A DNA stretch of 64,000 nucleotides from Isoetes taiwanensis. Taxonomy: Eukaryota > Streptophyta > Lycopodiopsida > Isoetales > Isoetaceae. Of this stretch, positions 58,127 to 64,000 are shown piece after piece (positions within the stretch are counted from its first letter, which is position 1; the number at the start of each line of letters is the position of its first letter). A model generated the notes under the pieces. That model ran no database searches. It had not been told where the DNA came from and saw only the letters and a program-made list of their open reading frames with translations. The position numbers were made by a program, and so were the translations under genes. The DNA lies in contig JAJEKV010000167.1 in the NCBI GenBank assembly GCA_021234155.1, positions 346,357 through 410,356 of the forward strand, read 5' to 3'.

Positions 58127-61100
58127 ATAGTAACAATTTGAGAAGTGGTTGTTTGATACTAAAATAGGATTTTCGGCATGCAAATTTGCATTTAAAGATT
58201 GTAGAAGAACGATGGAGCATAGAATTTGTATTCTTTGAATATGTATTTCATATACAACAATTTGGGGTTTCCACTCCAACTATTGGCGTTGTCATGATAT
58301 CAATCATAAGAAGTTGTGTATATCCAATGTGCTGTTCTGGAAGTACGATTTTGTTGCAAGGAATGATGAGGTTGCGGGGCATAAGATGTAGATCCAATAG
58401 ATATAGCAAAAATTCAGGTGCTAGGTGTGTATAACAATGAGGATGGCACCAATGGTAGGTAGTATGGACCTATGTAATGAGCTAACAATGGCTCTTTTTA
58501 AAAAAAAAAAGGTGATGTCATATGGATGATAAAGTCATTAGTGGTTGAGAGAGAGATGATAGATGATGTGTGGAGTGAATGTCTACAAAAATAAAAGATA
58601 TTGTCGTTTTAGAATGTTAATTATCAAGGCATTCACCCACGTGGAATTACAACAAATAGGACATCTCCATTTTAGGAAACAACGTTGTTACTTTGCCCAC
58701 ATGGTTTAAGTTGGATCATGTTCTAAATCTTTCACCTTGTGCGAACAATATTGCAACAGACTTTGTAAGATAGTTATGATCGTTCCAAGTTTTGGTAAAG
58801 TCCATAACTATAGAACGATTATTTATTTATTTTTTATACGATCCTTTTGGTTTTTGCAAATACTTGTTATATCGTAGATGACAGCAACAGCAAATCGCAA
58901 ATGGGTTTGCTTCATTTGTTTATTCGTGATTATTAAATTGGGAATATATTGCTAGGTGTTTAAAGGCAGGCATTCATCTCTTTGTTGGTGATCAACGACT
59001 CTTTAAGATTCATCGGTGAAGATAAAAGACCATTGCGCCCAAATTTTGAATCTGACATCAAATGTTGTACTATAGGTATGTGATATTACTTTGTGTACTT
59101 TTACTAAAATGATTTTACAATGAAGCATTTTCGGGCTTTAACAACCTATAGGAATTTTTGTTGCAATGTAAAAGCAACAATAGTTATAGTTGAAGTTGTG
59201 GGAAAGAACAATGTGTTAAGTTGTGGGTAGGATTGTTGAATGTATGTGTCCAACAATATAAAGCATTCATACAAAGATTTATTGGTGGGTCTCATTATTG
59301 TTCTCTTCATAATGCCATGAAGTTGCAATGTTGAAAGTGAGGAACCTGCATCTTTAAAACTACTCTCTTAAAAGGAACAAAAATAACACTATGGACTATA
59401 TAGACATTAATTTTCTATCCAACCGAATGAAGTTTCGAATGGTCTACCCAATCTCATGCAAAGTGTTGCAACAAAAGAAAAACCTACATTTGTGACCAAT
59501 TTTTGCACACTAAACGTCAATTCATCTTGCCTTGTCATATTCACTTATGCTTCAAAAAAAACCCCTCAGATCAATATAACCATCAATGGTCTCAAGTTGT
59601 AGCCATCTTTTATTAAAGAGTGAAGTCACTACAAATTAATCGTAAAGAAACAATATCATTACTTTTATCACTTGCAAGACAAAGATCTTGCAACATAAGA
59701 CTTGTCATAAGATCTATTTCATAGGCTAACGAAGGATCCAATTCTGATCAACTCTCTAGGCCCAGGAGCCAAGATGCACGTGTGTTGGAGTATGTTTAAA
59801 GCATGCTTGAGCCAAAGACAAACTAAGCACTGGAGGAAGGGATGCTTGAGCCAAAGACAAACTAAGCACTGGAGCAAGGGATGGAGCAAGGGATATATCA
59901 GCAAGATCCAAATTAAAGCTTCAACCTTCAAAATGCACGCCCCAAAAAAAGGTTGGTGACAAACATTTATCGCCTACACATTCGCTCGTCAGATTACTTC
60001 CAGAGGCCTCTGGGACTGTAAGTTCAAAAGCGTTACAATGGCATCGCCTACTATAGAACTTGTTAGGCAGAGTGCATACAAATATGAAGTATATGTGCTT
60101 TCAACCACTGGCAAAGAAACATTGACATCTATGTTTTTGTTTTCTTTCTTCATTTCCTTGGTTAATCGTCATGCCTTGATATTGCATGTTGTCCAGTTAC
60201 AACAACATCAACACTGTTACCCATCGGTCGTCTAACAACAATGTTCTTGCAATTGTCTGCACTAAATCCCACAAAAATTGAGAGAATGAAAACTGAGCAT
60301 TATTATTTGAGGTGAGGATATTAAAAGAAGTTGTGAGACGTCAAAATCAAGCAAATAAATGTTCTTGTTTACCTGCTTACACATATCATGGCTCCTCCAA
60401 AAACCTTTCCTCAGAAAACTCAGTACTCTGAGGAGCCAAGCAAATCTAGACTGGCAAAAAACCTTAGATTGCAAATCTTGTAGAAGCAGCTTAGAAACCC
60501 TGAATATCAGATCAAGTGCCTTAGAAAACCCTGATCTTAAGTATGTTAGAAGACCCTGGAATGCAATTTTTGCTGCTCTATTTTGTCCTATGCCCAACTG
60601 ACCTGGACATTTCAAGATTCAAAACACCAGCTTGTTGAATGGGATTGGAGAGAAACGTAAGGACCAGCTCAAGGAGATGCAAGAAAGAACGTTAAGCAGT
60701 TTATATACAAAAAATGGACTTGTAGAAACCCGCAAATGAATTGAGAAGTATAATCCCAAGAGCACATTTAAACTAAATGGCCAAAAAATGTTTATCTAGA
60801 GCATTTCATTGTGAGAACAATAACACGGTTTAATTCCTTAGTTCTAAAATCTAAGTATAGTGAAAATGTAAATTTTATTTGAATCTGACCCAGGGACGCA
60901 GATTATAAGTGTGAAAGCATAAAAACTATAGCAGACATTACCTATAAATTGAGTTGCTCATTATGCTGGACAAATAAAATGTTGTTGAGCCTTGTAGGGG
61001 CTAGCTTTTCTCTGAGATTAGAATGCAAAGATCTACCTATGGATACTAAAATCTTTGCAATTCTGAAGCAGGAAAGCAGATTATTTTGTGGTTTTCTAAT

Positions 61101-61537
61101 TGGCGTATCTTCTGATCTTTGGAACTCTCTCATTATCAGGGGTCTTTTTCCTCATCAAAATTTTCAATTTGAATGTTCTTTTGTTCCGGGGTGTGAAGAA
61201 TTTGAGATACAGATTATTGATTCTTGCTGGAGGAATTCATTGGTACCAAAAATATTGAAGCTTCAGCAACTATTCGAGCATACTCTGAGCAGTTTGACAC
61301 AAAGATCACTATCAAATTGTTCTCGGAAACTGAATTGGGAGATTTTTCAACAACTAGAAGAATTGCTTGTAATCTTGCAATCTTTTCTGGAAAAGGGGAT
61401 TTCTCACTCATCTCTTTAATAGATAGCTGTTTTGTCTCTCTTTCATGCCATCTTTCATTCCAATTTTCCATCTTTCTTCATAATTACCTTTCTCTGCGTT
61501 ATTTTTGCCCTTTGTTGCTTTCTCCTGAGCCTTTCTA
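58127..61537. other. Helitron body and intergenic DNA, no gene recognised
   Basis: Part of this is expected to be Helitron sequence. A duplication of GCTTGAGCCAAAGACAAACT plus following text occurs at about 59805-59880. An open stretch at 60038-60130 (MASPTIELVRQSAYKYEVYV) looks exon-like but is unassigned. A 156-codon frame at 60949-61419 (+) has no recognisable domain. It lies just before the LINE ORF1 and could be leader sequence of that element. Confidence 0.4.
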
Positions 61538-64000
61538 ATGGATAAAAAAAATTCTATTAGCCCTAAATTTCTTCCTTTGCTCCACTCTTTCTCTGCTCTG
61601 TCGCCTGGAGACCGGACTATTATTCTTCACAAGTTAAGCTCCTTCCATAAAAATCCCAATGACTTCATTCTTTTTGGCAATTTCGCTAACTTTGCAGGTC
61701 AAATTCAGGCTATGGATCCTAAGACCTACAAAACTCCAGTCTGGGATAACTTCTCTAAAGATCCAGATATGTGGGGTCGTGTTCCATTGCTGGACCCTGT
61801 TTCACAAACTCCTTTGCCATATGGAGTTCCGAAGCCCAATGCAAAAATTCAGCCTGATGACACATATGATGCTGCCCTGAAGGAGCTTCGTCCAATTGAG
61901 GGAAGCAAGCAAAAATTATACCATGGTATTTCCCTTGATATCCCATCTGTTCATTAAAAAATGTCCACTCTTAGAGATTCTGCTGTTCTAATTAAAGTCA
62001 CAAGAACTAGAATCCAGCTTGACAAGCTTTGGTCTTTTTGCCTCAACCTTCAAAAAGGAGTTCTTATCAATGCCATGTACTGGTTAAATTTTCCATTCAT
62101 TATGGTAGAATGTGGTAGTCAAAGAACTGCTAATTATTTCCTCAAACTTGGTTCCCTTACCTTTGAATCAAATTACCTGGCTTTTCTAAAATGGGATCCT
62201 AAATTGAACATTGAGGACATGGACAATTTTTGTGTGGCATCTACAACATTGCAAGGCCTGAATCCAATATATTGAATGAGGATTGTTTCAAGCTTTTGTT
62301 TAATTCCATTGGGAATTATATCTGCACTGAATACTCCACTTCCAGGTCCCCAAGAGCCTTTGTTCAACTTGACCTATCAAAAAATATCCCAACATCTATA
62401 CCTTTCTTGGATGCCTTTGGCCAAAACTCCAATCTATTCTTGAGATGGGCTGGTTTACCTCCTCAATGCCAGATTTGTTCGAGAAGACACTTTTGGTACA
62501 AAGAATGTAACTCTGATCATATCAATAAGGATACTCAGCATCAACAGAATATTGACAAAGTGCTACCTTATGATAATGGAAACAATTTCAATGGTAACAA
62601 TTCTAAAGATTTGCTCAAGTCAGACAAGTCAGCAAATTCTACATTGACCAATCTGGAAGTCAAGTCCAGTCAAGGTCATCAGTGGACCAGAGTCAATGGC
62701 AGTGTAAGGAGAATCAGGAATAACCAAATGAAGAGATTGGAAGGTGCTAATAGAGAGACAGACAATTCTGATAATTTCTTACATTATCAGAAGAAAAACT
62801 TTGATTATGGATCCCACTCAGGAATCAAAGTTCTCCAGAATTATGAAAGAAATGGGGAAGGCTATTATGCAGGTCAACGAGTCAAAGACAGAGAAACTTC
62901 ATTGCATGCTAAATCAAGTGATTAAAGAATCTCATAATTCCTTTGATCATTTGGCTCATGCTAAAGTCAAGAGTGTTCCATTAATTAATAAAAGCCATGC
63001 ACCTCAGCAGCCAGCCATTCTTAAAGGTCTGAAAATCTGTGACCAAATTTTAGCAGACAAGTACACAGTTGTTTCACAGGTTCCATGTAAGGAGACACTC
63101 CAATCATCAAGAAAAGTTCTTCAAAATGTCTCAGCAAATCTGCTTTACTGCAGATCGGGAACAAACAATGGTCATTCTAAGGCCATAGGTCTACCTTCTA
63201 CAACAACTACAACAACTACAAATCATGAAGGTGCCACAATCCTGCCACCACCAAGCCAACCTAATGTTGCAGATCAATCTATTATTCAACCTACTCTTCT
63301 GTGTGATCATCCAAATGATAATGGGGACTTCTCCATTGACAAGGTTCTCTGCTCGAACAAATTCCAGGTACTTGCTAGCTTAAATATTGATCAAGAATTA
63401 GATAATTTATTGAGTAATAAAGCAGATAAGTTGTGTCAGGAAGATGCTCATCTTCCCCTTTAAGAAATTGCCAATTCCCATCTACAGCCATCCATTGATC
63501 CCCTCATTGATTTATCTAAAATGTCCCCTCCCAAACCTTGTTGCTCCTCCTCAATTTCAAAGGAAATTGAGAACCAGTTAGCAAGTTTGCAAGATGGCTT
63601 ACTTTTTGCATCCAACAGCAAGGTAATGTGGTTTCTTAATGAGGAAGTGCAAGAAACAGCTGCAGATGTTGATATTGTTCAGGAAACACCTGGTCAAGAC
63701 AAGAATACAGACATTGGAATGCTCAAGGACTCTCACTGCTCGGATGCTCAAATTCTGGATACTCCAAATGGATGCAACAAAGAAGGCATTTCAGAAAGGC
63801 AAGTTCCCCTTTTCTATCTAAGGAAGATAATTTCAATTTATTTGAGTTCATTTCTGGTGGTTGCTCAGATAATGATAATGATAGTGATAAGGAAAACTGG
63901 GGAAAAGAAAGTTTTCTGTCCTCTGATCCTGTCACCAAAACTTCCAAGTGTATTTCTAAAGCTAAAAAGAAGAAAAGGCTACTGCCAAACCAAATGTCTT
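61538..64000 (+). pseudogene. Plant LINE ORF1 (DUF4283/zinc-knuckle type), interrupted, runs off the right edge
   Basis: The ATG at 61538 opens a Lys/Ser-rich N terminus. An in-frame TAA at 61955 interrupts it, and the frame continues (LRDSAVLIKVTRTRIQLDKL) to about 62235. This part fits the DUF4283 domain of plant LINE ORF1 proteins. A frameshift follows, then GIYNIARPES and PRAFVQLDLSKNIP, the usual approach to a CCHC knuckle. The knuckle at 62467-62508 reads CQICSRRHFWYKEC: its histidine is one place earlier than in the normal C-x2-C-x4-H-x4-C. Another shift near 62750-62900 leads into a long polar tail that ends in a basic KAKKKKRL block at the window edge. A further stop lies at 63463. 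ORF2 would lie beyond 64000. The copy is inactive as it stands. Confidence 0.72.

Overview
The window looks like nuclear DNA from a land plant. It is AT-rich and gene-poor, with spliced genes of plant type and a large load of decayed LINE, Ty3/gypsy LTR, Helitron, MITE and foldback elements. I cannot fix the lineage. L1-type LINE ORF1 proteins with an RRM-like centre sit beside a plant DUF4283/zinc-knuckle LINE ORF1, which would suit a seedless plant or another large-genome plant, but this is inference. No organellar DNA, CRISPR array, rRNA or confident tRNA gene was seen.

Only two genes look intact. A five-exon TBC-domain Rab GTPase-activating protein lies at 24431-27357 (+). A four-exon AlkB-like 2-oxoglutarate/Fe(II) dioxygenase lies at 50584-51925 (-), and its first intron appears to use a GC donor. 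Two more host families survive only as broken pieces: one exon of a CPA1 (SOS1/NHX-like) Na+/H+ exchanger with a frameshift at 37897-38086 (-), and three exons of a TauE/SafE-family membrane protein at 42954-43486 (+).

Layout. 1-7.6 kb holds no recognisable coding content. A LINE 3' tail ends near 7.85 kb. 7.85-15.2 kb is AT-rich intergenic DNA, followed by a foldback element at 15.25-15.70 kb. An ORF1-only LINE derivative with a (CTT)n tail lies at 16.9-18.2 kb, and a tandem duplication at 18.6-19.2 kb. The end of a gypsy pol gene, a polypurine tract and a 3' LTR occupy 20.4-22.26 kb, followed by a second LINE tail at 22.6-22.8 kb. A Helitron 3' end at 23.96 kb lies just upstream of the TBC gene. 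An accessory block at 30.87-34.38 kb is bounded by 33-bp inverted repeats and contains palindrome arrays and an unrecognised broken ORF pair. Between 35 and 41 kb lie a Harbinger-type MITE, a foldback element built on a 13-mer, and a 5'-truncated LINE with a 15-bp target duplication. 45.2-47.65 kb has a Helitron end and a degenerate minus-strand LINE carrying ORF1 and the ORF2 endonuclease. After the AlkB gene come a possible inverted-repeat element at 52.05-52.77 kb, a reverse-oriented solo LTR at 55.4-56.9 kb, a Helitron end at 58.1 kb, and a LINE ORF1 running off the right edge from 61.5 kb.

The genes form no operon or pathway. The two intact genes are ordinary cell functions (membrane traffic and an AlkB-type oxygenase) set among transposons. 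The most unusual signals are an ORF1-only retroelement, LINE-type 3' tails sharing a motif and partly a hairpin, and the inverted-repeat element with palindrome arrays.
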